From Pseudomonas sp. (lineage in GTDB: Bacteria; Pseudomonadota; Gammaproteobacteria; Pseudomonadales; Pseudomonadaceae): a stretch of DNA of 6,184 nucleotides. The notes below the pieces were generated by a model. The model did no database searches and was not told where the DNA came from. It saw only the letters and a program-made list of their open reading frames with translations. Shown here one piece after another: positions 1 to 5,679 of this stretch (its first letter is position 1; each line of letters opens with the position of its first letter). The DNA is taken from NCBI GenBank assembly GCA_003488145.1, contig DNMQ01000306.1, forward strand, positions 1-6,184. The letters run 5' to 3'. The position numbers and the translations under genes were made by a program.

Positions 1-45
1 CTCCGAAGATGGCGCGCATTCTACAGAAAAAGTTTTGTTGCACAA
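1..45 (-). promoter_or_regulatory. Probable sigma70 promoter of a stable RNA lying off the left edge
   Basis: On the minus strand there is a TTGTGC box (45-40), a 16-nt spacer and a TAGAAT box (23-18), followed by a GC-rich stretch GCGCGCC. This is the same layout as the tRNA-Val promoter at the other end of the window: identical TAGAAT, 16-nt spacer and GC-rich discriminator. In the tRNA-Val case the mature tRNA begins 13 nt after the -10 box. The same offset here lands on GGAG at positions 4-1, a plausible 5' end for a tRNA such as a serine or tyrosine tRNA. The boxes are seen directly; that the product is a tRNA is inference, because the gene is outside the window. Confidence 0.45.
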
Positions 46-104
46 GGTGTTAGGAGGGGTTTTTTTGGGGGCGGCCAGCCTTTTGCGAACTGCTAGCGGA
101 ACAA

Positions 105-152
105 TCGACCTTCGCGGCAGATAACCTAGGATCTATCTTGTGCGAAGGTCGA
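105..152 (-). terminator. Large hairpin just downstream of the DUF903 lipoprotein gene, terminator-like
   Basis: A perfect 11-bp inverted repeat (TCGACCTTCGC at 105-115, GCGAAGGTCGA at 142-152) encloses a 26-nt segment that contains a second inner stem, AGATA (119-123) with TATCT (134-138). It begins six bases after the stop codon of the minus-strand lipoprotein gene. On the minus strand it is followed only by a short T-rich stretch (TTGTT), so it is not a textbook intrinsic terminator. It may work as a weak or Rho-assisted terminator or as a 3'-end stabiliser. Confidence 0.5.
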
Positions 153-158
153 CCTGGC

Positions 159-380
159 TCAGAGTTCTCGTACGGTGCGAACCTGATCCTTGTTCACTTT
201 GCCTGGCTTGCCATCGATTTGCTCATATTCGTAGAAGCCCGACTCGTCATCGAAATCGGGATGGTCCAGAGTTTGAATTTCACGACCATCGTTGAGCGTG
301 ATCACGCTGGGGTTCGCGCAGCCGGCAAGGACGGTAAAGCCCAGCGCGAGTAGCAGGGCGGGGATGATGCGTGGTTGCAT
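159..380 (-). CDS. Small YgdI/YgdR-type (DUF903) lipoprotein
   Basis: This 73-residue protein is a predicted lipoprotein. A short basic N-terminus and hydrophobic segment (residues 4-18) end in the lipobox LAGC, with Cys21 as the lipidated residue. The mature part is about 52 residues. It carries the ITLNDGREI-type strand and the YEYEQIDGK-type segment typical of the YgdI/YgdR family, whose members fold as small SH3-like beta barrels and whose cellular role is not established. The start is supported by an AAGGAA Shine-Dalgarno about eight bases upstream. It lies 45 bases downstream of mobA on the same strand, so co-transcription is likely, but no functional link to molybdenum cofactor is evident. 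From memory, P. aeruginosa has a similar small protein (PA3031) beside mobA (PA3030). Confidence 0.85.
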   Translation of the reverse strand: MQPRIIPALLLALGFTVLAGCANPSVITLNDGREIQTLDHPDFDDESGFYEYEQIDGKPGKVNKDQVRTVREL

Positions 381-395
381 GACGCTGTTCCTTCT

Positions 396-426
396 GCGGG
401 TTCGATACCCATGGGACGAAACCCGC
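396..426 (-). other. Intercistronic hairpin between mobA and the lipoprotein gene
   Basis: GCGGGTT (396-402) pairs with AACCCGC (420-426), and the stem can extend inward with one bulged A. The loop region contains the palindrome CCCATGGG (408-415). The hairpin overlaps the mobA stop codon. On the minus strand it is followed by the ribosome-binding region of the lipoprotein gene and not by a U-tract. It is therefore more likely an mRNA processing or stability element, or an attenuator, than an intrinsic terminator. Confidence 0.4.
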
Positions 427-1031
427 TAGGACGAAGTTCCCCTCGAGCCAGTGATCTTGAGCAGCTCCGGTGTATTCAGGTTGGCGAGGCGGGGGTCGCC
501 CCGGTGTACCTCAAGCGCACGGGCGCCAAGATGAAGAAGTGCACGCAAAGGGCTGCGTTCTCCAGATTGCCAGCAAGCGTCAACTTCGGCCTGTCGGCCG
601 GTGGGAATTATGCTGAACAGGGGCTCCCACTGGCCTTCGCAGCTCAGCATGACTGGCCTGTCTGGCTCTTCGAGCGCGGTCTGGTAGAGCGACTGCAGCA
701 AGGGGCGATCAATCAACGGGGTGTCGCACGGCAGTACGAGCATCCAGGCGTTGCGAGCAGCTGCAAGACCGCTGCGTATTCCAGCAAGGGGCCCGGGGAA
801 TCCCTGCTCTTCATCGCTAATCAATCGATCGGCATAGGCCGAGTAGCGGGCTCGATTGCGGTTGCAGGACAGCAGGAGGTCGTCTGTCAATGGCTGAACG
901 GTCTCATGCAACCATGCAATCAATGGGCGTCCCTGCCATTCGACCAGTCCTTTGTCCTGTCCTCCCATGCGTTGCCCACGGCCACCCGCCAGAAGCAGGA
1001 TGGAGCAGGAAGGCAGTAGCGGGTAGGGCAT
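426..1031 (-). CDS. mobA: Molybdenum cofactor guanylyltransferase MobA
   Basis: MobA transfers GMP from GTP to Mo-molybdopterin in the cytoplasm, making the bis-MGD cofactor used by DMSO-reductase-family enzymes such as nitrate reductase and formate dehydrogenase. The 201-residue protein has the NTP-transferase signature near the N-terminus: [12 protein letters not shown] (13-24) with Lys27 of QDKGL. It also has GFPGPLAGI (78-85), PCDTPLI (101-107) with Asp103 as the probable metal ligand, WEPLF (135-139), and the C-terminal NLNTPEL (184-190) typical of MobA. Length fits the family (about 190-210 residues). The start is supported by GGAG seven bases upstream. No moaB, moeA or mobB is in the window, so MobA sits apart from other cofactor genes here and probably shares a transcript only with the DUF903 lipoprotein gene downstream. 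Confidence 0.95.
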   Translation of the reverse strand: MPYPLLPSCSILLLAGGRGQRMGGQDKGLVEWQGRPLIAWLHETVQPLTDDLLLSCNRNRARYSAYADRLISDEEQGFPGPLAGIRSGLAAARNAWMLVLPCDTPLIDRPLLQSLYQTALEEPDRPVMLSCEGQWEPLFSIIPTGRQAEVDACWQSGERSPLRALLHLGARALEVHRGDPRLANLNTPELLKITGSRGTSS

Positions 1032-1261
1032 ATCATCGCTCCAGAAAAGCTTGCATATAGCGCTCGGGCTGGCGGTCGGGCAGCGTGCGCACGGGAGGTG
1101 TGGAGGCCTGGCGGTCGGGTTATTGGAATCTGTGTCGCGCTTCGGCGACCCAGGAGTGCTTCAGCTAAACCAACGAAAAATCCTGTTGTCTATCTCCTCC
1201 ATCCACTTTCTCTGGAAGAGAGTGCCGCCTGCTCATTGGCTGATACAAGGAGAACAATCAA
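1032..1261. other. Intergenic region between mobA and the acyltransferase gene
   Basis: This 230-base gap separates divergently read genes. On the minus strand a 28-codon open frame (1119-1033) follows an in-frame TAA. It ends in TGA one base before the mobA ATG (TGA-T-ATG), with the terminal peptide [11 protein letters not shown]. That arrangement is typical of tightly coupled operon genes, so this may be the residual 3' end of a lost partner gene, although chance is possible. The plus-strand Shine-Dalgarno of the acyltransferase, AAGGAG, lies at 1247-1252. I do not see a convincing sigma70 promoter for either gene. Confidence 0.4.
1069..1119. repeat. 12-bp direct repeat at 39-bp spacing
   Basis: CTGGCGGTCGGG occurs exactly at 1069-1080 and again at 1108-1119. 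The 39-base offset is a multiple of three. In the minus-strand frame that ends just before mobA, both copies encode Pro-Asp-Arg-Gln. The second copy stops right next to the in-frame TAA (1122-1120), close to where the more AT-rich leader of the acyltransferase begins. It could be a remnant of an in-frame duplication or a junction scar; the function is unknown. Confidence 0.45.
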
Positions 1262-2293
1262 ATGCAGGAGAGAAACGTTTGGGTTGATTATGCCAAGGCG
1301 ATCGGGATCATTCTTGTTGTCTACGGGCATGTCGCGCGAGGCGTGTTCAATGCCGGGTTGCCGATGGATGAGGCGCGATTCGTGCTGGTCGACAGCATCA
1401 TTTACAGCTTTCACATGCCGCTGTTCTTCTTCCTGTCGGGTTTGTTCTTCTTCGATTCGTTGCAGAAGCGGGGCCGGGGCGGGTTGATCATCAACAAGGT
1501 CGACACAATCGTCTATCCCTTTATTGTCTGGTCTTTACTACAAGGTCTGTTCGAAGTCGTCCTGTCGAATTACACGAACGGTCAGGTCACCTTGGTTGAG
1601 GTGTTCTCGTTGCTCTGGATGCCGCGAGCGCAGTTCTGGTTCCTGTACGCTCTGTTTCTGGTGTTCGTGGTTTGTGCGTTTCTTTATGCGCGGGCAGATC
1701 GGCGCTATTTCTTGCCATTCGTGGTCCTGTTTGGCTTGCTGTATGTCTTCCAGCAGGATCTGACGGTAAACAACATGACCCGCTTTATCCTGGGCAACAC
1801 CGTCTTCTTCGCATTGGGCGTCTGGTTCAACGAGGTCAAGGCGTTCTTCCTCGCGCGTTATACACAGCTGACATTATTTTTCGGTGCGCTGTTCATCTTG
1901 GGGCAGTACCTGTTTCATGTGACCTTCGGTCTGAACTATGCCGATGGCGGCATGGCGGTACTCGCGCTTGCAACCATATCCATCTTTTTCATGATCGCGT
2001 TGTCGATGTGGCTAGGTCAGTTTCGCGTGGATTGGTTTCTGTTCATCGGCGCTTCGTCGATGACGATCTACCTGATGCATATTCTGGCCGGTAGCGGGGT
2101 GCGGGTAATACTCAGCAAATTCCTCGGTATTGATTCAATCACAGCGCATCTGATTATCGGAACGCTGATCGGTACGGCGGCTCCGTTGTTGGCGCAAGTC
2201 GTGATCAATCGTTACAAACTGTACTTCTTGCTTACCCCGCCCAAGCAGATTTCGGCATCTCAGTTCCATATGCGCAAGGCTGTTGCCCACTAG
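1262..2293 (+). CDS. Multi-pass membrane acyltransferase, acyltransferase-3 family (possibly sugar O-acetyltransferase)
   Basis: This 343-residue inner-membrane protein has about ten hydrophobic segments. The N-terminal signature is VDYAKAIGIILVVYGHV (8-24), with the conserved His23 thought to act in acyl transfer in this family. The amphipathic loop SFHMPLFFFLSG (49-60) follows, then FWFLYALFLV near residue 125-134 and a late GASSMTIYLMHI segment (about 263-274). Family members move acetyl or similar groups from the cytoplasm onto exported sugars, lipopolysaccharide or exopolysaccharide; the pattern reminds me of the NolL/WecH-like sugar O-acetyltransferases. The acceptor cannot be read from the sequence. 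The start has AAGGAG nine bases upstream. Sampled 60-base lines are roughly 45-50% GC against about 62% in mobA, and no glycan genes flank it, suggesting acquired cargo. Phe/Leu-rich membrane composition explains part of the bias. Confidence 0.85.
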   Translation: MQERNVWVDYAKAIGIILVVYGHVARGVFNAGLPMDEARFVLVDSIIYSFHMPLFFFLSGLFFFDSLQKRGRGGLIINKVDTIVYPFIVWSLLQGLFEVVLSNYTNGQVTLVEVFSLLWMPRAQFWFLYALFLVFVVCAFLYARADRRYFLPFVVLFGLLYVFQQDLTVNNMTRFILGNTVFFALGVWFNEVKAFFLARYTQLTLFFGALFILGQYLFHVTFGLNYADGGMAVLALATISIFFMIALSMWLGQFRVDWFLFIGASSMTIYLMHILAGSGVRVILSKFLGIDSITAHLIIGTLIGTAAPLLAQVVINRYKLYFLLTPPKQISASQFHMRKAVAH

Positions 2294-2320
2294 CGCGGCG
2301 CTGTCATGCACCGACGCAGA

Positions 2321-2353
2321 TGCCGCTCAGCAGGCCATGCTTGCTGAGCGGTA
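2321..2353. terminator. Strong inverted repeat between convergent genes, candidate bidirectional terminator
   Basis: CCGCTCAGCA (2323-2332) and TGCTGAGCGG (2342-2351) form a perfect 10-bp stem. It extends to 12 bp with a G-U and a U-A pair (2321-2322 with 2352-2353) and has a 9-nt loop. It lies 27 bases after the acyltransferase stop and 14 bases beyond the stop of the convergent I78-type gene. Neither strand shows a clear U-tract after the stem, so efficient intrinsic termination is uncertain. Confidence 0.55.
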
Positions 2354-2367
2354 TCGCGCATGCGGTA

Positions 2368-2685
2368 TTAGCCGCAGCCGATGCGCTCTATGGTCATATC
2401 CTTGTCGGTATAGATATTCAGTCTCTGCAAGTTGTATTCCAGCGTGACGATATCGTCGGGCCGCAGGACCCGCGCGGTGATTGCCCCGGATTGCTCCCTT
2501 GCTCGTTCAAGTATTTCTGGCGTGACGGTTTGGCCCGTCAAGCTTGCCACGGAATCGGCGTTGCACCGTCCGACTGACTCAGTCGGGCTGCTGTTTGACG
2601 GTGCTGTGGAAGTCGTTTGACAGCCTGTCAGTACAAATGCGGCCGAGGCTATGGCAATTGGTAGGGCTCGTTTGATGCGCTGCAC
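2368..2685 (-). CDS. I78-family peptidase inhibitor lipoprotein
   Basis: The GTG at 2685 is chosen as start because AAAGGAG ends five bases upstream and the resulting protein begins with an ideal lipoprotein signal: VQRIKRA, a hydrophobic stretch, and the lipobox LTGC with Cys22. An ATG at 2721 would add 12 polar residues and place the Shine-Dalgarno inside the gene. The 105-residue product has a Ser/Thr/Pro-rich linker (23-39) and then the I78 core. The core runs from Cys41 (CNADSVASLTGQ) through ARVLRPDDIVTLEYN (71-85) and LQRLNIYTDKDMTIERIGCG to the end, with Cys104 near the C-terminus. The RLN-x-YTD and terminal CG pattern is the family hallmark. I78 members are small inhibitors of serine peptidases. 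As an anchored lipoprotein it would protect the envelope from self or foreign proteases. It is divergent from a peptidase lipoprotein operon. Confidence 0.85.
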   Translation of the reverse strand: MQRIKRALPIAIASAAFVLTGCQTTSTAPSNSSPTESVGRCNADSVASLTGQTVTPEILERAREQSGAITARVLRPDDIVTLEYNLQRLNIYTDKDMTIERIGCG

Positions 2686-2869
2686 AGCGTCTCCTTTTTC
2701 GTCTGGTTTGTCGGAGCGCAACTACTATCAAAGATACGGGCATGCCGATAGGCCTCCATGCCAGTTGGAAAAAACAGCTGTGGATGGGAACCGAAGCGGC
2801 GTTGGCTCGTCTTAATGGCTGATGGCGCTTTGCAATCCCCTGGCTGCAAGAAAAATAAGGAGTTCCGCT
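2686..2869. other. Divergent intergenic region upstream of the I78 inhibitor and PA2779-like genes
   Basis: This 184-base gap must contain promoters for both flanking transcription units. I see the two Shine-Dalgarno sequences (AAAGGAG for the minus-strand gene, TAAGGAG at 2856-2862 for the plus-strand gene). I do not see a convincing -35/-10 pair or a clear operator palindrome. Confidence 0.5.
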
Positions 2870-3271
2870 ATGTTCAATTCCCCCCTACTTAAGCGTGTCG
2901 CTACGGTGCTAGCTGCTCTGCACTTGCTTCTGGTAGCTCAAGTTCCGCTGGCGCAAGCTGCGATGATCGGCACGCCTGAGGTTGTTGCTGAACATCAGCA
3001 GCAGGTCGATCGGCAACAGTTGCTGACGATGCTGGATGATCAGGATGTGCAAAAGAAGCTGGAAGCGATGGGCGTCGAACGTGATCAGGTTGAAAAGCGC
3101 ATCAACGGCCTGACGGCAGCGGAACTGGCCCAGTTCAATCAACAACTTGATCAGGCCCCCGCAGGGGCAGGCGTTGTCGGCGTGATCGTGCTGTTCCTAG
3201 TGATCTTCATCATCACGGACATGCTATGTGCCACTAATATTTTCAACTTCGTCAACTGCATCAATCGTTGA
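2870..3271 (+). CDS. PA2779-family secreted/membrane protein
   Basis: The start at 2870 is supported by TAAGGAG seven bases upstream and by a clean signal peptide; an ATG at 2822 would add 16 unrelated residues. The 133-residue product has a Sec signal peptide (residues 1-30, cleavage probably after AQA). A charged, helical Gln/Asp/Glu-rich segment follows (about 40-95, with DDQDVQKKLEAMGVERDQVEKR). Next come a Gly/Ala-rich hinge (97-104) and one transmembrane helix (about 102-118). A short tail, DMLCATNIFNFVNCINR, has two cysteines (Cys120, Cys130). This matches my memory of P. aeruginosa PA2779, a family without established function. Its stop overlaps the start of the next gene, a C39-type peptidase (PA2778-like), so the two are translationally coupled and probably act together. 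It may be a partner or a substrate of that peptidase. Confidence 0.85.
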   Translation: MFNSPLLKRVATVLAALHLLLVAQVPLAQAAMIGTPEVVAEHQQQVDRQQLLTMLDDQDVQKKLEAMGVERDQVEKRINGLTAAELAQFNQQLDQAPAGAGVVGVIVLFLVIFIITDMLCATNIFNFVNCINR

Positions 3272-4221
3272 GCCAGCGGCTACTCATACTGCTCCTGATC
3301 GGTCTTCTCGGGGGCTGTGCGCGAACGACGGTTACGCTTGTCGATCATGCTCAGCTCCCGACAAGAGCCGAGTTGGTGGACGTTCCGTTCTACCCGCAGG
3401 AAGACTACCAATGCGGACCCGCTGCATTGGCAACCATGCTCGTGCAGCGTGACATCGAAGTAACGCCGGAAGCGCTTGTAGAGCAGGTCTACATTCCCAA
3501 GCGCAAAGGCAGCTTGCAGGTGGAGATGGTTGCTGCCGCCCGTTCTGCTGGGCTTCTTGTATATCCGCTGCAGCCTAGTCTCAGTGATCTTCTTGCCGAA
3601 GTCGCTGCGGGCAACCCGGTTCTGGTTCTACAGAACCTCGCTTTCGATCGTTGGCCTCAATGGCATTTTGCCGTGGTGGTGGGCTATGACCTTGCAGATC
3701 AGGAAATTGTGCTTAGGTCTGGCACTACCAAGCGTTTGGTGGTGAGTTTTCACGAGTTCGAGCGCTCGTGGCGCAAGGCGGAGCGCTGGGCCGTACTTAC
3801 TTTGCAGCCACAGCGGATACCACAAACTGCGCAAGAAACTGTCTGGCTTCGCAGTGCCAGCGATCTGGAAGAGGTTGGGCAACTGCGCGCGGCTCGGGCG
3901 GCGTACGAAGCCGGCGCGAAGCGTTGGAACTCGGCGCTCACGCAGTTTGCTTTGGCGAACAGTCAGTATGCGGCTGGAGAAAAGGCTGCGGCTGAGGAAT
4001 CGTTACGGCTCAGTGTTCGTCTCGACCCGGGCTTCGCCATTGGTTGGTTCAATCTATCGCAGGTAATGGCTGAGAACGGTTGTGACGTGGGTGCTCGCCA
4101 CGCACAGGCCTGTGCCCTGCGAATGGATCCGGATGATGATCGGCTCAGGGCGCCGCTGCCGGCCCTGGAGGGCAAGCGAGCGGCGCAATGCTTGCCGAGC
4201 CCGCCATGCGTGTCCAAGTGA
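3268..4221 (+). CDS. PA2778-family C39-like cysteine peptidase lipoprotein with C-terminal TPR-like region
   Basis: The start is a TTG overlapping the previous stop (TTGA). No ATG precedes the lipoprotein signal in frame after the upstream TAA (3235), and the TTG gives an ideal signal MSQRLLILLLIGLLGGC with Cys17 lipidated. A C39-like papain-fold domain spans about 37-180. The active-site region is VPFYPQEDYQCGPAALA, with Cys49 as nucleophile and Gln44 as a possible oxyanion residue. His133 lies in WHFAVVVGYD. The aspartate-proline motif usual in C39 domains is replaced by LRSGT (149-153), so the third catalytic residue is unclear; Asp141 is a candidate. Residues about 195-290 form two or three TPR-like helices (AYEAGAKRWNSALTQFALANS and ESLRLSVRLDPGFAIGWFNL regions). 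Lipidation places it in the envelope. The substrate is unknown; the coupled PA2779-like protein is the obvious candidate. Confidence 0.88.
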   Translation: MSQRLLILLLIGLLGGCARTTVTLVDHAQLPTRAELVDVPFYPQEDYQCGPAALATMLVQRDIEVTPEALVEQVYIPKRKGSLQVEMVAAARSAGLLVYPLQPSLSDLLAEVAAGNPVLVLQNLAFDRWPQWHFAVVVGYDLADQEIVLRSGTTKRLVVSFHEFERSWRKAERWAVLTLQPQRIPQTAQETVWLRSASDLEEVGQLRAARAAYEAGAKRWNSALTQFALANSQYAAGEKAAAEESLRLSVRLDPGFAIGWFNLSQVMAENGCDVGARHAQACALRMDPDDDRLRAPLPALEGKRAAQCLPSPPCVSK

Positions 4222-4227
4222 TCTCGG

Positions 4228-5511
4228 TCAGAAGCCAAGCCTGTCGCGCAGGTTGTAGTACATCGCTCCGAGAGCGCTGAGCGGTACCTGAAAACGCTGT
4301 CCTCCAGGGAAAGGGTAATGAGGCAGGCTGGCGAGCGCATCAAAGCGCTCTGCCTGGCCGCTCAGGGCCTCGGCGATCACCTTTCCAGCAACATGTGTAT
4401 AGGTGACGCCATGACCGCTACAACCCTGCGAGTAGTAGATGTTGCTGCCCAGCCGCCCCACCTGGGGCAGCCGTGAAAGCGTCAGCAGGAAATTGCCTGT
4501 CCAGGCAAAGTCGATCTTCACTTTTTCCAGCTGCGGAAAGGTCTTCAGCATCTTGGGCCGTATGATCGATTCGATGTCGGCGGGATCACGTGCGCCGTAC
4601 ACTACGCCGCCCCCGTAGATGAGCCGTTTATCCGCTGAGAGCCGGTAGTAATCAAGCAGATAATTGCAGTCCTCTACGCAATAGTCCTGGGGCAGAAGGC
4701 TGTTTGCGAGTTCATCATCAAGTGGCTCCGTCGCGACCACTTGTGTGCCGCAAGGCATGGATTTGGCGGCGAGCTCGGGAATCAAATTGCCAAGATAGGC
4801 GTTGCCTGCTACTACGACGAATCTTGCGCGCACGGTCCCCTTTGGAGTGTGCACCAGCGGCGCGTCGCCATATTCGATGCGAAGCGCGGGGGATTGCTCG
4901 AAGATGCTGCCTCCCAGTGATTCAACAGCTTCTGCTTCTCCGAGTGCCAGATTGAGAGGGTGAATATGGCCGCCTTGCTTGTCGAGCATACCTCCGGCAT
5001 ATCTCTCGCTAGCGACCACTCGCTGTATGCCTTGTTTATCCAGTAGCTCGAGGTGCGGGTAGCCATATCTTTCCCACAAGGCCTTCTGTGCTTCGAGGTG
5101 GTGCATCTGCTTCTGATTGAAGGCGGCAAATACGCCGCCGTCTTTCAGGTCGCACTGAATGCCATAGCGTGCTACGCGTTCACGGATAATTCGTCCGCCT
5201 TCGAATGCCATATCCCCGATCAACTTCGCTGCCGAGGCGCTCGCACTACGCTCGATGCTGTCAAGGTCTCGGCTGTAGCCGTTGACGATCTGCCCGCCAT
5301 TGCGCCCAGAGGCGCCGAAACCGACCTTGGCTGCTTCCAATATGATTACGCTGAAACCCTTTTCAAGAAGAAACAGGGCCGTCGACAGGCCTGTGTATCC
5401 GGCGCCGATCACGCACACGTCGGCCTGCTTGTTTTCCTGGAGTCCTTGTCGAACACCTGTCGCGTTGGCCGTCGCTGCGTAGTAGGAAGCGGGATAATTG
5501 TTGTGCGGCAT
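4228..5511 (-). CDS. puuB: Gamma-glutamylputrescine oxidase (PuuB/PauB-type FAD-dependent amine oxidase)
   Basis: This 427-residue cytoplasmic flavoenzyme of the DAO family probably oxidises gamma-glutamylputrescine to the aldehyde with release of ammonia and hydrogen peroxide, in the gamma-glutamylated putrescine degradation route. The N-terminal NYPASYYAATAN (5-16) is characteristic of the PuuB/PauB group. The FAD-binding Rossmann motif is VIGAGYTGLSTA (34-45), with Glu59 in ILEA as the ribose-binding acid and the second FAD motif GFGASGRNGGQ (64-74). The C-terminal FAD region has FAWTGNFLLTLSRLPQVGR and GCSGHGVTYTHVAGKVIAEAL. The gene is alone, without puuA/pauA, aldehyde dehydrogenase or regulator nearby. 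P. aeruginosa has several PauB paralogues, and PauB3 (PA2776, from memory) lies beside PA2778/PA2779 as here. It converges on the peptidase gene with only six bases between stops. The Shine-Dalgarno is weak (AGAGAA). Exact amine specificity is inferred. Confidence 0.85.
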   Translation of the reverse strand: MPHNNYPASYYAATANATGVRQGLQENKQADVCVIGAGYTGLSTALFLLEKGFSVIILEAAKVGFGASGRNGGQIVNGYSRDLDSIERSASASAAKLIGDMAFEGGRIIRERVARYGIQCDLKDGGVFAAFNQKQMHHLEAQKALWERYGYPHLELLDKQGIQRVVASERYAGGMLDKQGGHIHPLNLALGEAEAVESLGGSIFEQSPALRIEYGDAPLVHTPKGTVRARFVVVAGNAYLGNLIPELAAKSMPCGTQVVATEPLDDELANSLLPQDYCVEDCNYLLDYYRLSADKRLIYGGGVVYGARDPADIESIIRPKMLKTFPQLEKVKIDFAWTGNFLLTLSRLPQVGRLGSNIYYSQGCSGHGVTYTHVAGKVIAEALSGQAERFDALASLPHYPFPGGQRFQVPLSALGAMYYNLRDRLGF

Positions 5512-5590
5512 CTTGGATTCTCTGTTCTGAATTTTTTACGCATCCTAGCGCTTGACCCTGTAGCTCGCCAGCGTCGCAACATAGCAAGCA

Positions 5591-5608
5591 GGAATTTTCA
5601 AAATTTCC
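5591..5608. promoter_or_regulatory. AT-rich imperfect palindrome between puuB and tRNA-Val
   Basis: GGAATTTTCAAAATTTCC is an 18-base near-palindrome (GGAA...TTCC arms with TTT/AAA inside, one mismatch pair). It lies about 80 bases upstream of the puuB start and about 30 bases upstream of the tRNA-Val -35 box. It could be an operator for puuB or an upstream activating site (for example Fis-like) for the tRNA promoter. No known regulator site is recognised with certainty. Confidence 0.3.
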
Positions 5609-5638
5609 AGATATCAGTGAGTTAGAAGAAAAAACCGC

Positions 5639-5673
5639 TTGACTCTTTTTTTCTTGGCTTTAGAATGCGCCCC
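5639..5673 (+). promoter_or_regulatory. Strong sigma70 promoter of tRNA-Val with GC-rich discriminator
   Basis: TTGACT (5639-5644) and TAGAAT (5661-5666) are separated by 16 bases, followed by GCGCCCCC. AT-rich sequence (AGAAGAAAAAA) lies just upstream of the -35 box, as in an UP element. A GC-rich discriminator is the hallmark of stringently controlled stable-RNA promoters, so repression by ppGpp/DksA on starvation is likely. The tRNA begins 13 bases after the -10 box. Confidence 0.85.
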
Positions 5674-5679
5674 CATCGA

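Noticed and set aside
375..1019. Long plus-strand open frame (214 codons) opposite mobA
   Set aside because: It lies antisense to the clearly conserved mobA and has no recognisable domain; GC-rich coding DNA often leaves such frames open.
2686..2721. ATG start at 2721 for the I78 lipoprotein
   Set aside because: It adds a polar stretch before the signal peptide and puts the AAAGGAG Shine-Dalgarno inside the coding region; the GTG at 2685 fits better.
2822..2869. ATG start at 2822 for the PA2779-like gene
   Set aside because: It has no good Shine-Dalgarno, and the added 16 residues would precede an otherwise ideal signal peptide that starts at 2870.
5053..5625. Plus-strand open frame of 190 codons opposite puuB
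   Set aside because: It is antisense to a well-conserved flavoenzyme, has no domain and runs into the tRNA-Val upstream region.
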